Below the pieces are notes generated by a model. The model was not told the DNA's origin. It was given only the letters and a program-made list of their open reading frames with translations, and did not search any database. DNA of 64,000 nt from Bacteroidota bacterium (GTDB lineage: Bacteria; Bacteroidota; Bacteroidia; B-17B0; Aurantibacillaceae): contig JAJNDK010000009.1 of the NCBI GenBank assembly GCA_021156365.1, forward strand, positions 1 through 64,000. The letters run 5' to 3'. This document shows, piece by piece, positions 25,009 to 35,344 of this stretch. Position 1 is the stretch's first letter, and each line of letters opens with the position of its first letter. Position numbers and translations under genes: made by a program.

Positions 25009-26745
25009 TTAGTTGGTCATTCCTTTGAAATCAGCATTTTCTCTCCATTTCAGGAATTCGCAATCATCTTTTGCCATAGCTTTCAATGATCCGTCTTTTT
25101 CAATTGCTGTTTTCAGGTTAGATAAACCGGAAGCATCACCTTTTCTTGCAGAAGCAACTGCTTTCAGGTAATAGCTCATTGCCATATCTTTTTCTTTGCT
25201 TGCATCGATTGTACCAGCAACTGCATCCGGAGTTCCGTTCAGTAACTGAGCCAATGCCAGGTTGAATCCTTTGTAGCTACCGAAAGCAGAAACTGCATCC
25301 GCGTATTTACCATCACGTACAAGTACGATACCTTTGTTGTAGTTCACTTCAGGACCTGCACCGTTCGCTTTGTTATAGTATTCCATAGCAGCACGACGAT
25401 CACCTGATTTAGCCACACAAGCACCGATGTTGTTCTGTACAACCGGGTTGTTTGCAGATGCTTTGTCAGCACGCTCGAAAGCAGCTTTTGCATCGTCAAT
25501 TTTGTTTGTCAACAGGTAAGTAACACCTAAGTTGTTGGATGTTCTCCAGTCAGTAGCATATTGTTTTTCAGCTGACTTGTAGATGTTCATTTTTCTGTTT
25601 ACATCTTCAGTTAAAGTAGCAGCATACATCAGCTCTTCTACTGATAATGAATCAGGGTTTGTGTCTGCCAAACGGTTGATCATATCATCTGTACGTGATT
25701 TTTTGTCAACGATCACAGTTAATACCGAACGACGCAGTTTTGGTAAGATTTTATCAGCAACTTCTTTGTAAGTTTTAGAAAGATTTTTGATCTCTTTCTC
25801 ACGTTGCTCACCATCTGTGTACATAGTTAAAACACGCAGGATAAGGTCTTTATCAGCGATAGAAGATTGCTCCATCAATGTTTTGAAACCTTCCCAGTCT
25901 TCAGCAGTAGTAACAGTTTTGTACTGAGCTGCATCTTTACCAAACGTGTTGTCTTTGTTTTTGTCTTTCTGGAATTCTTTTGATAAAGCAGCTGAACCTG
26001 ATTTAGCACGGTCTGTTGCCAGGTCCGCGTTACGGCTCAACTCACCATCCGGAGATGCGTAAGCAGAAACTTCGATCCCTTTGAATTCATACCAGGTCGT
26101 GTTTTTTGCGTTCTGGCCGATGAAGGTGGTTAAGTTTTTAACCTCTTCGCTTTTCAGCTCACCAGGACGAACAACTGACTGATTGATAACGTAATAAATA
26201 TTAGCGCTTTGGTTGTTGGATACTGATTTTACAAAAGCATCTTTTGCCATGATACCTTTTTCATCATTACGCACCAAAAGTGGAGTAATGATAGTACCAT
26301 CAGCGATCTCAACTGCTTTGAAATCTTTGGTTTTCTTTTTCACTTTACCTTGTGCCTGAATCTCCAGTTTTGCAACTTTCATACCCGACTCATAAGGAAC
26401 TTTATCGCTATACGAGAAAGTACCACCTTTTTCATAAGCAATTTTTTGTCCTGCTTCCGTAGCTTTTTCACCTACCAGCGTAACCGGCTTCAGTTTTTTC
26501 TCTCCGCCGTTGTATTTAATAACAGGAGTAACGGTTACAACCGCTTTCTTAGCGAACAATTTTGCAGGATATTTACCCGAAACCGACACGGCAACGCTGT
26601 CCCCGTGCATTTCTAATGGTTTTGGCGTCACCTCAAAAGTAATGAGGTTTTGCTTTTTGATCATTTTACCTAAGCCGTCACATGCAGTAAATAATACTGA
26701 TGTTCCTAAGGCAAGCGATAATACTTTTAACGTATTGGTTTGCAT
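25009..26745 (-). CDS. TPR lipoprotein with OmpA-like motif
   Basis: A 578-residue lipoprotein: the signal ends in LFTAC (Cys22). After a beta-rich region (about 35-150) and a soluble middle, a stretch SAYASPDGELSRNADLATDRAKS (about 230-250) resembles an OmpA-like peptidoglycan-binding motif. The C-terminal half (about 400-560) holds several TPR repeats (NNLGVTYLLTNKIDDA, NNIGACVAKSGD). This combination recalls outer-membrane anchored scaffolds of the T9SS or gliding type, but I cannot assign a name. The regular codon use and large size hint at high expression. It stands alone with its own terminator. Confidence 0.8.
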   Translation of the reverse strand: MQTNTLKVLSLALGTSVLFTACDGLGKMIKKQNLITFEVTPKPLEMHGDSVAVSVSGKYPAKLFAKKAVVTVTPVIKYNGGEKKLKPVTLVGEKATEAGQKIAYEKGGTFSYSDKVPYESGMKVAKLEIQAQGKVKKKTKDFKAVEIADGTIITPLLVRNDEKGIMAKDAFVKSVSNNQSANIYYVINQSVVRPGELKSEEVKNLTTFIGQNAKNTTWYEFKGIEVSAYASPDGELSRNADLATDRAKSGSAALSKEFQKDKNKDNTFGKDAAQYKTVTTAEDWEGFKTLMEQSSIADKDLILRVLTMYTDGEQREKEIKNLSKTYKEVADKILPKLRRSVLTVIVDKKSRTDDMINRLADTNPDSLSVEELMYAATLTEDVNRKMNIYKSAEKQYATDWRTSNNLGVTYLLTNKIDDAKAAFERADKASANNPVVQNNIGACVAKSGDRRAAMEYYNKANGAGPEVNYNKGIVLVRDGKYADAVSAFGSYKGFNLALAQLLNGTPDAVAGTIDASKEKDMAMSYYLKAVASARKGDASGLSNLKTAIEKDGSLKAMAKDDCEFLKWRENADFKGMTN

Positions 26746-26864
26746 GGTCTTATAATTGTTTAAATTCTTTTATTAATGCGTTGCAATATTAAACATAGTT
26801 TTCAAATAAAAAAAATTAATGTGTTAAAATGCGACATTCGTCTAAGCTACTCATTTTTAGTTTT

Positions 26865-27488
26865 TTACAAAAAAATTTCGATCGCGTTTGCAGCAGGAGG
26901 CTGGTGTATGTAGCTCTTCAACTCGTGAAACAAACGGTCATATTTTTCCTGTTCATTGGTTTGCAGACAGAATGTGATCACCCGGAAAGGCCTCATTTCA
27001 CTGGCTGCCTGCTCATACCGTTCATTCAGTTTCGACAGATAGCTGTCTTCTAACTGCTGCTCATATACCCTTCCTCTTTTTTTAATGTTATGTTTTAGTT
27101 CATTTACTCCTGTTTTTATAAACACCAGCAATTGAGGCTGCACGATCTGCGATTGGAGGGCCAAGAATTTGTCGCGAAAAACGCTATAGTCCGGCGCATT
27201 CAGGTTGAGCTCGGCAAAATACAGGCATTTTTCAAAATAATAATCGCTTACAACGGTTGTGTTCACTAAACGTTCTTCCCAATTCTTTTGCTGGCGAAAA
27301 CGATCCAGCAGAAAAGAGAATTCCAGCGGAAAGGCAAACTGGACCGGATCTTTATAAAATAAGGGCAATAATGGGTTCTCCTCGAATTCCTCCGGCAAAA
27401 AGTGCCCCTGCAAGTCAGCAGCAAGCCTTTGGGCAATACTGCTCTTCCCTGCACCTATATTTCCCTCTATACATATATAGTTGATCAT
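26865..27488 (-). CDS. Deoxynucleoside kinase
   Basis: A 207-residue kinase. Walker A is GNIGAGKSS (residues 9-17), and a DRF-like region (LLDRFRQQ) and later RGRVYEQQ lid match the dNK / dGK-dCK family. It phosphorylates deoxynucleosides for salvage of DNA precursors; substrate preference cannot be told. It has no signal and is separated from folK on the same strand by a 169-bp spacer holding palindromes (27489-27657). Confidence 0.9.
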   Translation of the reverse strand: MINYICIEGNIGAGKSSIAQRLAADLQGHFLPEEFEENPLLPLFYKDPVQFAFPLEFSFLLDRFRQQKNWEERLVNTTVVSDYYFEKCLYFAELNLNAPDYSVFRDKFLALQSQIVQPQLLVFIKTGVNELKHNIKKRGRVYEQQLEDSYLSKLNERYEQAASEMRPFRVITFCLQTNEQEKYDRLFHELKSYIHQPPAANAIEIFL

Positions 27489-27554
27489 TCTCTTTTCTCC
27501 TTATTCTATTCGTTTAACAGTTATCCGCCTGGTTTACAAAACTCAATTTGACTA

Positions 27555-27631
27555 CTTTGTTGGTGACAACACCAACAAAGGCTTTATTCCTTTCCTAATT
27601 CTTTTCCTGCCGCTGTTGGTGTTGTCACCAA
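27555..27631. repeat. Two palindromes of the TTGGTG/CACCAA family
   Basis: CTTTGTTGGTG, ACAA, CACCAACAAAG (27555-27580) is a perfect 11-bp stem in inverted orientation to the copy at 24859. A second, shorter copy TTGGTG-TTGT-CACCAA stands at 27616-27631. Both lie between dNK and folK. Confidence 0.8.
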
Positions 27632-27657
27632 AGGCTTCCCTGATCCTTATGCTCTTT

Positions 27658-28143
27658 TTATCCGATCCGTCTGATAACCTTTAGCTTATCCTGGCATTCA
27701 GTCAGCAGAGCCGCAATGGTCTTTTTAAAGACCGGGTGCACAAATTCTGCAGCGATCTCATGCAGCGGCTCCAATACAAACAAACGTTCCTGCATAAAAG
27801 GATGCGGGATCTTCAATTCCTGCAGCTCCACTATTTGGCTCCCGTAGAACAGGATATCAATATCCAACAGACGGCTCTCCCATTTTACATCTCTTGTTCT
27901 CCCCAGCTCCTGTTCAATACGCATACACTGCCCGAGCAATTGCAGGGGATCCAGGTCGGTAGACACTTCCAGCGCCTGGTTCAGGTAATCAGGCTGATCT
28001 TCTTTGCCCCAGGATGCCGTTTCATACAGGGAAGAATGCTGCGTAAGCTTCCCGATCCTTTTCTCAATTTCCACACAGGCCTTTGCAAGATTCGCTTCCC
28101 TGTTCCCAAGGTTCCCGCCCAGACACAAATACACTCTGTTCAT
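27658..28143 (-). CDS. folK: HPPK, dihydropterin pyrophosphokinase
   Basis: About 161 residues from the ATG at 28143. It contains the HPPK signature (RDVKWESRLLDIDILFYG, the D-x-D magnesium site) and the helix PHPFMQERLFVLEPL. It transfers pyrophosphate from ATP to 6-hydroxymethyl-dihydropterin in folate synthesis. A longer frame from 28191 has no clear start and would overlap the divergent sppA promoter. sppA is divergent, 68 bp away. Confidence 0.95.
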   Translation of the reverse strand: MNRVYLCLGGNLGNREANLAKACVEIEKRIGKLTQHSSLYETASWGKEDQPDYLNQALEVSTDLDPLQLLGQCMRIEQELGRTRDVKWESRLLDIDILFYGSQIVELQELKIPHPFMQERLFVLEPLHEIAAEFVHPVFKKTIAALLTECQDKLKVIRRIG

Positions 28144-28211
28144 CTTAACATTTCTTTTATGACAAATTACGGTTATAAATTGTAATTTCAAGTCCTCAAA
28201 TTTATAAATAC

Positions 28212-29987
28212 ATGAAGAACTTTTTCACATCCTTTTTCGGCGCCATTGTTGGCGTTATAATAGCCCTGGTCCTTTGCACACTGATCTTTGTGGCATCCAT
28301 TGTAAATGGCGTTAAAGAAGTCTTTAAGAACGATTCAAAGGCGGAAACAAAGCTGAAGCCAAAATCCGTTCTCTATATGGACTTTAAAGCACCGATCGCC
28401 GACAGGACCAGCGACAATCCTTTTGCCAATTTTAATTTCTCTTCTTTAGGTGAAGAAGCCCTGGGGCTGGACAAGATCGTGGAGAGAATAAATCTTGCAA
28501 AAGAAGACACCGCTATCAAAGGCATCTACATGAACCTTACCGAGCTGAATGCAGGTGTAGCAACGGTGGAAGAGATCCGCAATACTTTACTGGACTTTAA
28601 AGGATCGAAAAAATTCATTTATGCGTATAGTGAAATGTATTCGCAAAAATCCTATTACCTTGCTTCGGTTGCCGACAAGCTGTACATGAATCCGCAGGGA
28701 ATGATGGAGTTCAAAGGACTGAGCGCACAGATCATGTTCTACAAAAAAGCGCTGGAGAATCTGAATGTAGATGTACAGATCTTCCGTCACGGTAAATTCA
28801 AAAGCGCTATCGAGCCTTTTATGCTGGATAAAATGAGCGAGGCCAATCGCCTGCAGACAGAGGTGTTCATGGGCTCCATCTGGAATTCTATGCTGGACGG
28901 TGTTTCCAAACAACGGGGCATAAGTAAAGATGAGTTAAATAGTATTGCAGATGAATTGAAATTAAAAACCCAGCAGGATGCGGTAACACTGAAATTAGTA
29001 GATGCATTGTTGTACAGGGATGAAGTGATGACCGAGATACGAAAAAAGATCGGGATCGAAGAATCCAAAACGATCAATTTTGTGAAGCTGGTGGATTATA
29101 AAGACAAAGACGACAAGGAAGATACCAAAGCAAAAAATAAAATAGCGGTGATCTATGCAGTAGGTTCGATCGAAAGCGGTGAAGGAGATGATAATACCAT
29201 TGGTTCCGACAGGATCGCAAAAGCTATCCGTCAGGCGCGTGAGGATTCAACAGTGAAAGCGATCGTATTGCGTGTGAACTCACCGGGCGGAAGTGCTTTG
29301 GCAAGCGATGTGATGTGGAGAGAAGTAACGCTGGCAAAAAAAGCCAAGCCTTTCATTGTTTCAATGGGCGATGTGGCTGCATCAGGTGGTTATTATATTT
29401 CCTGCGCTGCAGATAAGATCTATGCACAACCCAACACGATCACCGGCTCTATCGGTGTATTCGGGATGATGCCGAATGCCCAGAAATTATTGTCACAAAA
29501 ATTAGGGATCAATGTAGATACCGTGAACACGAATAAACATTCGGATATCGGAACCATCTACCGCCCGGTTACGGAAACAGAAAGAGTCTATATTCAAAAA
29601 GGAGTGGAAGATGTATATGATGTGTTTACCAAACGCGTGGCTGAAGGAAGGAAAATGACACAGGCAGAAGTGGACAGTATCGGCCAGGGACGTGTATGGG
29701 CCGGATCGGATGCGTTGAAGATCAAATTAGTGGATGAGCTGGGCGGATTGGATCAGGCTATTGCCTATGCGGTAAAAGTAGCTAAGCTCGATAAGTATTC
29801 CAAAGTTACCTATCCGAAACGCAAAAATGCATTGGACGAGATCCTTGGAAAAGCGGAAGACAAAGCAGAGGAAAAAATAATGACAAAGAATTTAGGAGAG
29901 ACTTACAAATATTTAAAATACCTGCAAAACCTGTTACGTATGAAAGGCGTTCAGGCACGTTTGCCCTTTGAGTATGTAATTTATTAA
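28212..29987 (+). CDS. sppA: Signal peptide peptidase SppA
   Basis: A 591-residue protein of the long (67K) SppA type. An N-terminal membrane anchor lies at residues 7-33, followed by two peptidase S49 halves. The catalytic lysine is K197 in the N half (GKFKSAIEPF), and the catalytic serine is S391 (GDVAASGGYY) in the C half. It cleaves signal-peptide remnants in the membrane. Its last base is shared with the start of dapF, which is unusual pairing of a membrane protease and a cell-wall precursor enzyme. Confidence 0.93.
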   Translation: MKNFFTSFFGAIVGVIIALVLCTLIFVASIVNGVKEVFKNDSKAETKLKPKSVLYMDFKAPIADRTSDNPFANFNFSSLGEEALGLDKIVERINLAKEDTAIKGIYMNLTELNAGVATVEEIRNTLLDFKGSKKFIYAYSEMYSQKSYYLASVADKLYMNPQGMMEFKGLSAQIMFYKKALENLNVDVQIFRHGKFKSAIEPFMLDKMSEANRLQTEVFMGSIWNSMLDGVSKQRGISKDELNSIADELKLKTQQDAVTLKLVDALLYRDEVMTEIRKKIGIEESKTINFVKLVDYKDKDDKEDTKAKNKIAVIYAVGSIESGEGDDNTIGSDRIAKAIRQAREDSTVKAIVLRVNSPGGSALASDVMWREVTLAKKAKPFIVSMGDVAASGGYYISCAADKIYAQPNTITGSIGVFGMMPNAQKLLSQKLGINVDTVNTNKHSDIGTIYRPVTETERVYIQKGVEDVYDVFTKRVAEGRKMTQAEVDSIGQGRVWAGSDALKIKLVDELGGLDQAIAYAVKVAKLDKYSKVTYPKRKNALDEILGKAEDKAEEKIMTKNLGETYKYLKYLQNLLRMKGVQARLPFEYVIY

Positions 29988-30769
29988 TGACACTTCATTT
30001 CAGTAAATACCAGGGCACAGGGAATGATTTTATCCTGATCGATAACCGGGATAAAATTATTTCGCTTACACGTGAGCAGGTAAAATTCCTGTGCGACCGT
30101 CGTTTCGGCATCGGTGCAGACGGATTGATGTTGCTGGAGCTTACGGAAGGCAGCGATTTCAAAATGGTGTATTACAACAGCGACGGGAATGAAAGCAGCA
30201 TGTGCGGCAATGGCGGCAGATGCATTTCCGCCTTTGCAAAAAAGCTGGGACTCATACAAAACGAAACTACGTTTATTGCCGTTGACGGGGAACACAAAAG
30301 TATATTGAGTGATACTGTTGTTCGCCTGCAGATGAATGATGTGAAAGGCATTGAACGCATCAGTGAGGATTTTTACCTCAACACCGGATCGCCCCATTAT
30401 GTAAGACTTGTTTCGGGGCTTAAAGACTTCGATGTATATGAAGAAGGCAGGAAGATCCGCTACAACGATCGTTTTGCAGCAGAGGGCACCAATGTGAATT
30501 TCATTGAGAAGACCGGTGATGCTTTGCATGTGCGCACCTATGAGCGCGGTGTGGAAGATGAAACTTTTTCCTGTGGAACCGGTGTAACAGCTGCTGCTTT
30601 GATCGCTGCTCACCTTCAGCTCTTCGCGGAAAAAGATCAGTGCAGGATCCAAACGCCCGGTGGGCAACTTACCGTAAAGTATCAGCAGGATCCACCGGAA
30701 AGCTTCAGCAATATCTGGCTGGAAGGACCTGCTATATTTGTGTTCGAAGGGAACATAGAATTGAAGTAA
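29987..30769 (+). CDS. dapF: Diaminopimelate epimerase
   Basis: A 260-residue enzyme that converts LL- to meso-diaminopimelate for lysine and peptidoglycan synthesis. The two catalytic cysteines appear as C73 (MCGNGGRC) and C196 (FSCGTGV). The two-domain length is standard. The start overlaps sppA by one base (TAATG), so it is translated with it. A 262-codon frame on the opposite strand is only a shadow. Confidence 0.96.
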   Translation: MTLHFSKYQGTGNDFILIDNRDKIISLTREQVKFLCDRRFGIGADGLMLLELTEGSDFKMVYYNSDGNESSMCGNGGRCISAFAKKLGLIQNETTFIAVDGEHKSILSDTVVRLQMNDVKGIERISEDFYLNTGSPHYVRLVSGLKDFDVYEEGRKIRYNDRFAAEGTNVNFIEKTGDALHVRTYERGVEDETFSCGTGVTAAALIAAHLQLFAEKDQCRIQTPGGQLTVKYQQDPPESFSNIWLEGPAIFVFEGNIELK

Positions 30770-30809
30770 CAAACAATCATCGTTCTTTATACCTTTGCGA
30801 AAACTTAGT

Positions 30810-30827
30810 TCCCGATAGCTATCGGGA
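30810..30827. repeat. Palindrome TCCCGATAGCTATCGGGA
   Basis: A perfect 18-bp copy lies between a TACCTTTG box (30790-30797) and uvrA. See also 18304 and 44902. Confidence 0.9.
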
Positions 30828-30900
30828 TTGCGGTTAAAACAACACGTAAATTTAACTGAGTATACGTATTTCAGAATATTAAACCATTTTCATTTTCCAC

Positions 30901-33714
30901 ATGCCTCCAGTAAACCAGGATATCAGCAAGCTTAATCCCAAACAACACATCATCATCAAAGGTGCGCGTATGCACAACCTGAAGAATATGGATGTGGCTA
31001 TTCCCCGCAATAAAATGGTGGTGATCACCGGGCTTTCCGGTTCCGGCAAATCATCCCTCGCATTCGACACACTGTATGCCGAAGGGCAAAGACGTTATGT
31101 GGAAAGTCTGTCTGCATACGCACGTCAGTTCTTAGGACGCCTGGAGAAACCGGCAGTCGATTATATCAAAGGTATTTCACCGGCGATTGCCATCGAGCAA
31201 AAAGTGATCTCGCGTAATCCGCGTTCGACGGTAGGCACAGTGACAGAGATCTACGATTACCTGAAATTATTGTTCGCGCGCGCGGGAAGGACTTATTCAC
31301 CCATTTCGGGGAAAGAAGTGAGACGGCACAACGTAAGCGACGTGGTTGATTTCGTTTCTGTCCTGAAAGAAGAGACCGTAGTATTGATCCTTGCAAAGCT
31401 GATCGTTCCCAAAGACCGGAAAACAGAAAAACACTTAGAGATCCTTTCCCAGCAGGGATTCACACGGGTCTTCATCGACAATGCTGTTGTAAAAATTGCC
31501 GAGTATAAACCTTCGAAAAAAAAAGAAGAGATCTTCTTACTGATCGACCGCATCATTGTCGACAAGGAAAGTGATGACCTTGCCAACCGTGTGGCCGATT
31601 CGGTACAAACTGCTTTTTACGAAGGCAAGGGAGAATGTTATGTATTGAACCAAACAACAGGTAAGCAGGAACAGTTTTCCAATTTATTCGAGCTGGACGG
31701 AATGTCCTTCGAAGAACCGAATACGAATTTCTTCACCTTCAACAATCCTGTGGGAGCCTGCAAAACCTGCGAAGGATTCGGAAGTATCATCGGCATCGAT
31801 CCCGACCTCGTGATCCCCAACAAAAGTGTTTCGGTGTATGAGAATGCCATAGCCTGCTGGAACGGGGAAACCATGAGCTGGTATAAAACTCAATTATTGA
31901 AGAACGCACACAAGTTCAATTTTCCTGTGCATAAACCCATTGCCGAGCTGAGCAAAAAAGATTACGACCTGTTGTGGGAAGGTAATTCGCATTTTGAAGG
32001 GATCAATGATTTTTTCAAAATGCTGCAAAAGGAAAGCTATAAGATCCAATACCGTGTGATGCTGGCCCGCTACCGTGGCAAGACTTCCTGCCCGGATTGT
32101 CTCGGCACCCGTTTGCGCAAAGATGCGGGTTATGTAAAGATCGAAGGCAAAAATATTACGGAGATCGTACTGATGCCGGTAAGCGAATCATTGGCATTCT
32201 TCAAAAGCATCAAGCTGAATGCACACGATGCCAAAGTAGCCAAGCGTTTACTGACGGAGATCGTGAACCGCCTGCAATACCTGAGCGAAGTGGGATTAAA
32301 TTACCTCACACTTAACCGTGTAGCGAATACGTTAAGCGGCGGAGAGTCGCAACGCATCAACCTGGCTACATCGCTTGGAAGCAGCCTTGTCGGGAGTATG
32401 TATATCCTCGATGAACCAAGCATCGGTTTGCATCCGCGCGATACGGAACGATTGATAAAAGTGTTGCGTTCACTCCAGCAACAGGGCAACACGGTAATTA
32501 TTGTAGAACACGATGAAGAGATCATGCGTGAAGCGGATGAGCTCATCGATATCGGACCTGAAGCAGGCAGCCAGGGTGGAAAATTAGTGTACCAGGGAAC
32601 ACTGAAGGACTTAGTGAAGAACGGGAAAAGCCTTACTGCGCAATACCTCAACAAAGATCTGGAGATCACGGTTCCCTTCAATCGCAGGAAATGGAACCAT
32701 TCGATCGAAGTAAAAAACGCAACGGATCACAACCTGAAAAATGTGACGGTGAAGTTCCCGCTGAATGTATTATGTGCGGTGACAGGTGTAAGCGGTTCGG
32801 GAAAATCGACGCTGATCAAAAAAGTATTGCTGCCCAACCTGCAAAAATACCTGGACGGGTATTTCGAAAAAACATCTTCCGCTCATCTCATCTCCGGCGA
32901 TCTGAAAAAGATAGGCCATGTGGAATATGTGGATCAGAACCCGATCGGGAAATCCTCGCGTTCCAATCCGGTTACGTATATCAAAGCCTACGATGAAATT
33001 CGTAATCTGTATGCGGAACAAACACTTGCCAAACAGCGCGGATATAAACCTTCCCATTTTTCCTTCAATGTGGACGGTGGCCGCTGTGAGGTGTGTGAGG
33101 GAGAAGGAAAGATCACCGTAGAAATGCAGTTCATGGCGGATGTGCAGCTGACCTGCGAAGCCTGCAACGGAAAACGTTTCAAAGCAGAGACACTGGAAAT
33201 AAATTTCAAAAGCAAAAACATCTCCGAAGTGCTCGATATGACCATCGACGATGCCATTGTTTTTTTCACGGCCAGCGACAGTAATAAAACGGCTAAAAAA
33301 ATAGCGGATAAACTGAACTCCTTGCAGGAAGTTGGTTTGGGATATGTGCAGCTGGGACAATCGTCGAGTACGCTCAGCGGCGGGGAAGCTCAACGTATCA
33401 AGCTCGCTACTTTCCTCAATGCAGGTTCGGCTGCGAACACTCCTACCCTATTCATTTTTGATGAGCCAACCACCGGCCTGCATTTCCATGACATCAAAAA
33501 ACTGTTGAAGTCATTTACAGCGCTGTTGGATAAAGGCCATTCCATTATAGTGATCGAACACAATATGGAAGTGGTGAAATGTGCCGACTGGGTGATCGAT
33601 CTGGGGCCGGAAGGGGGAGATATGGGAGGACATGTTATGTTTGAAGGAACACCGGAAGAACTGGCACAGAATAAAAAATCCTTTACCGGAAAATATGTGA
33701 AGGAGAAATTGTAA
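30901..33714 (+). CDS. uvrA: Excinuclease ABC subunit A
   Basis: A 937-residue UvrA. Two ATPase modules are visible: Walker A motifs GLSGSGKSS (about residue 43) and GVSGSGKST (about 637), each with an LSGGE signature later ([18 protein letters not shown]). Zinc-binding cysteine groups include [16 protein letters not shown] and CEVCEGEGK with a further CEAC. It recognises bulky DNA damage in nucleotide excision repair. A TACCTTTG box lies 104 bp upstream. A small DUF5071 gene follows after 8 bp. Confidence 0.97.
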   Translation: MPPVNQDISKLNPKQHIIIKGARMHNLKNMDVAIPRNKMVVITGLSGSGKSSLAFDTLYAEGQRRYVESLSAYARQFLGRLEKPAVDYIKGISPAIAIEQKVISRNPRSTVGTVTEIYDYLKLLFARAGRTYSPISGKEVRRHNVSDVVDFVSVLKEETVVLILAKLIVPKDRKTEKHLEILSQQGFTRVFIDNAVVKIAEYKPSKKKEEIFLLIDRIIVDKESDDLANRVADSVQTAFYEGKGECYVLNQTTGKQEQFSNLFELDGMSFEEPNTNFFTFNNPVGACKTCEGFGSIIGIDPDLVIPNKSVSVYENAIACWNGETMSWYKTQLLKNAHKFNFPVHKPIAELSKKDYDLLWEGNSHFEGINDFFKMLQKESYKIQYRVMLARYRGKTSCPDCLGTRLRKDAGYVKIEGKNITEIVLMPVSESLAFFKSIKLNAHDAKVAKRLLTEIVNRLQYLSEVGLNYLTLNRVANTLSGGESQRINLATSLGSSLVGSMYILDEPSIGLHPRDTERLIKVLRSLQQQGNTVIIVEHDEEIMREADELIDIGPEAGSQGGKLVYQGTLKDLVKNGKSLTAQYLNKDLEITVPFNRRKWNHSIEVKNATDHNLKNVTVKFPLNVLCAVTGVSGSGKSTLIKKVLLPNLQKYLDGYFEKTSSAHLISGDLKKIGHVEYVDQNPIGKSSRSNPVTYIKAYDEIRNLYAEQTLAKQRGYKPSHFSFNVDGGRCEVCEGEGKITVEMQFMADVQLTCEACNGKRFKAETLEINFKSKNISEVLDMTIDDAIVFFTASDSNKTAKKIADKLNSLQEVGLGYVQLGQSSSTLSGGEAQRIKLATFLNAGSAANTPTLFIFDEPTTGLHFHDIKKLLKSFTALLDKGHSIIVIEHNMEVVKCADWVIDLGPEGGDMGGHVMFEGTPEELAQNKKSFTGKYVKEKL

Positions 33715-33722
33715 TTACCTGC

Positions 33723-34103
33723 ATGAACATTCATGATCTTATTCCCAAACACAAGCATGATATAGAAACAGCGGAGAAGCTGCGAAACTATTCATACGAA
33801 GAGATCGAACCGATCGTTCCTGAATTATTGACCTGGCTGCAGGATCTGAACTGGCCGGTAGCAGGCCCTGTTATACGTTCACTCGAAGTCCATGCAGACA
33901 AACTTGCTCCCGAACTGATCAAAATACTCCGCACAGACGACGGCATGTGGAAATACTGGGTATTGCATGCACTCTGCCGCAACACCAAAGATCCCGGGTT
34001 GATAAAGGAGATCGAACGGATCGCCAATTCTCCTGCAAAAGATGAAAAGGAAGAAGAAGCAGACGAAATAGCCAGGGAAATTATTGCCGGGCACAACAAA
34101 TAA
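33723..34103 (+). CDS. DUF5071 protein
   Basis: A 126-residue helical protein with the DUF5071 hallmarks PKHKHDIETAEKL and PELLTWLQDLNWPVAGPV; it has a HEAT-like character. It starts 8 bp after uvrA and is probably cotranscribed, though no functional link is known. It is followed at once by a bidirectional terminator shared with the lipoprotein gene at 34158. Confidence 0.8.
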   Translation: MNIHDLIPKHKHDIETAEKLRNYSYEEIEPIVPELLTWLQDLNWPVAGPVIRSLEVHADKLAPELIKILRTDDGMWKYWVLHALCRNTKDPGLIKEIERIANSPAKDEKEEEADEIAREIIAGHNK

Positions 34104-34135
34104 AAAAAGGCTCCGTTTTTCAACGGAGCCTTTTT
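34104..34135. terminator. Bidirectional terminator
   Basis: GGCTCCGTT / AACGGAGCC stem (9 bp) with a TTTC loop, flanked by an A run and a T run, lies between two convergent genes. Confidence 0.95.
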
Positions 34136-34157
34136 AGTAACTACACTTTTAAGCTAT

Positions 34158-34997
34158 TTAGTTGAGAACAATACTTCCCATCTGTTTGATCTGTCCGTTT
34201 GTTACGACCACATTTTCGATCGTTTTTTGCTGAGGCGCACCATTCGCGATCTGGTATACAGTCGGGTAAATGGTCATGGTATAGGTTCCCGGATTCACAC
34301 CGTAGAAAATAAAATTACCGTTCGCATCCGCAAAGGTGCTGCTGTGAAACAAACCGTTGTTCAATACGACCGCAGTATGCGCACCCGATTGGATACTTCC
34401 TCTCACGCCTGTTTTTGCATCGTTTATTTCTTTCACCACAGGATTGATAATAAACTGGTTAGCCACATAACTGATGGAATTCACTACATTGAAATCCAGC
34501 AACACTTCTCCTTTTGTGCCCACATTGATCTGTTTGTTGATCGGGATCTCCACTTCATGTGGTCCCGGTGTTGCCCACTGCATAGTGAAAGTTCCCGAGC
34601 CGGAGCCCATTCCGCCGGAAGCATATGCGTTGATGGTAACAGAGCTCTCTTCAGCGAATACCAGTTTCAGTTTGGTATAAGTACCTGCAGTCACATTGGT
34701 ATTGTAGCTCAATTCGGTTGTTGTACCATTGGTAAGGCTTACTACGTTCATCTGGTGTACATCGTTGTTCAGCGTGATCCAGCCCGAATCCTGCAGGTAG
34801 GCCTGCACCGATACCACTGACATATTCACTGCCCCGTATTCGCCCGGACTATCCGTCATTTTCACTCTCATGGATGATGTGCCCGGCCCCGAGCCTCCCG
34901 GTTGCGCCGGATTGACGTTATTATCATCCTTGTTACAGGATGCAAAAAGCAGTGTCATTGCTATGACTCCTGCTGCTATAATTTTATTTGTTTTCAT
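34158..34997 (-). CDS. DUF4382 lipoprotein
   Basis: A 279-residue lipoprotein: lipobox LFASC (Cys21), a Gly/Pro linker, then the DUF4382 beta-sandwich (about 43-190; SMRVKMTDSPGEY, YGAVNMSVVSV) and a C-terminal carboxypeptidase-regulatory-like beta domain (GNFIFYGVNPGTYTMTI). Such proteins are exposed on the outer membrane; the ligand is unknown. The following 347-bp spacer has no gene. Confidence 0.85.
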   Translation of the reverse strand: MKTNKIIAAGVIAMTLLFASCNKDDNNVNPAQPGGSGPGTSSMRVKMTDSPGEYGAVNMSVVSVQAYLQDSGWITLNNDVHQMNVVSLTNGTTTELSYNTNVTAGTYTKLKLVFAEESSVTINAYASGGMGSGSGTFTMQWATPGPHEVEIPINKQINVGTKGEVLLDFNVVNSISYVANQFIINPVVKEINDAKTGVRGSIQSGAHTAVVLNNGLFHSSTFADANGNFIFYGVNPGTYTMTIYPTVYQIANGAPQQKTIENVVVTNGQIKQMGSIVLN

Positions 34998-35275
34998 GAT
35001 TTGGTTCCTCCATTTTCTTTTTTGTTATCCATTGCGGATATATATATTAGTTATTAATTATCTTTTTTAAGGACAATAAAATACCATGGAACGTCTTAAA
35101 AAGACAGGAATACAACTAATTGATTTTTAGATAATTAAAAACGAGTATGAAAAAATATGTGGAGAGATAATTACTCAAAATGGTCAGTAATTTGTTCTGT
35201 TAAAAAAACTTATTCCACGACTATTCAGCTCCGGACGAGCTATGTGCTTTAGCTGGCCAGACGCAGATGACGCAG

Positions 35276-35293
35276 TCCCGATAGCAATCGGGA
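35276..35293. repeat. Variant palindrome TCCCGATAGCAATCGGGA
   Basis: An 18-bp copy with one mismatch relative to the perfect form. It lies in the 347-bp spacer 34998-35344, which otherwise shows no gene, and is followed by TTAAATTAACACGGATG, partly similar to the sequence after the copy at 44902. Confidence 0.75.
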
Positions 35294-35344
35294 GGTTGAT
35301 TGAATTAAATTAACACGGATGATTGGCTCCGGCAAAGCGGGCTG

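Noticed and set aside
29984-30772. 262-codon minus-strand frame opposite dapF
   Set aside because: It mirrors dapF completely, has no start signal and its product looks like a shadow translation.
32770-33393. 207-codon minus-strand frame inside uvrA
   Set aside because: A shadow of the strongly conserved uvrA coding sequence.
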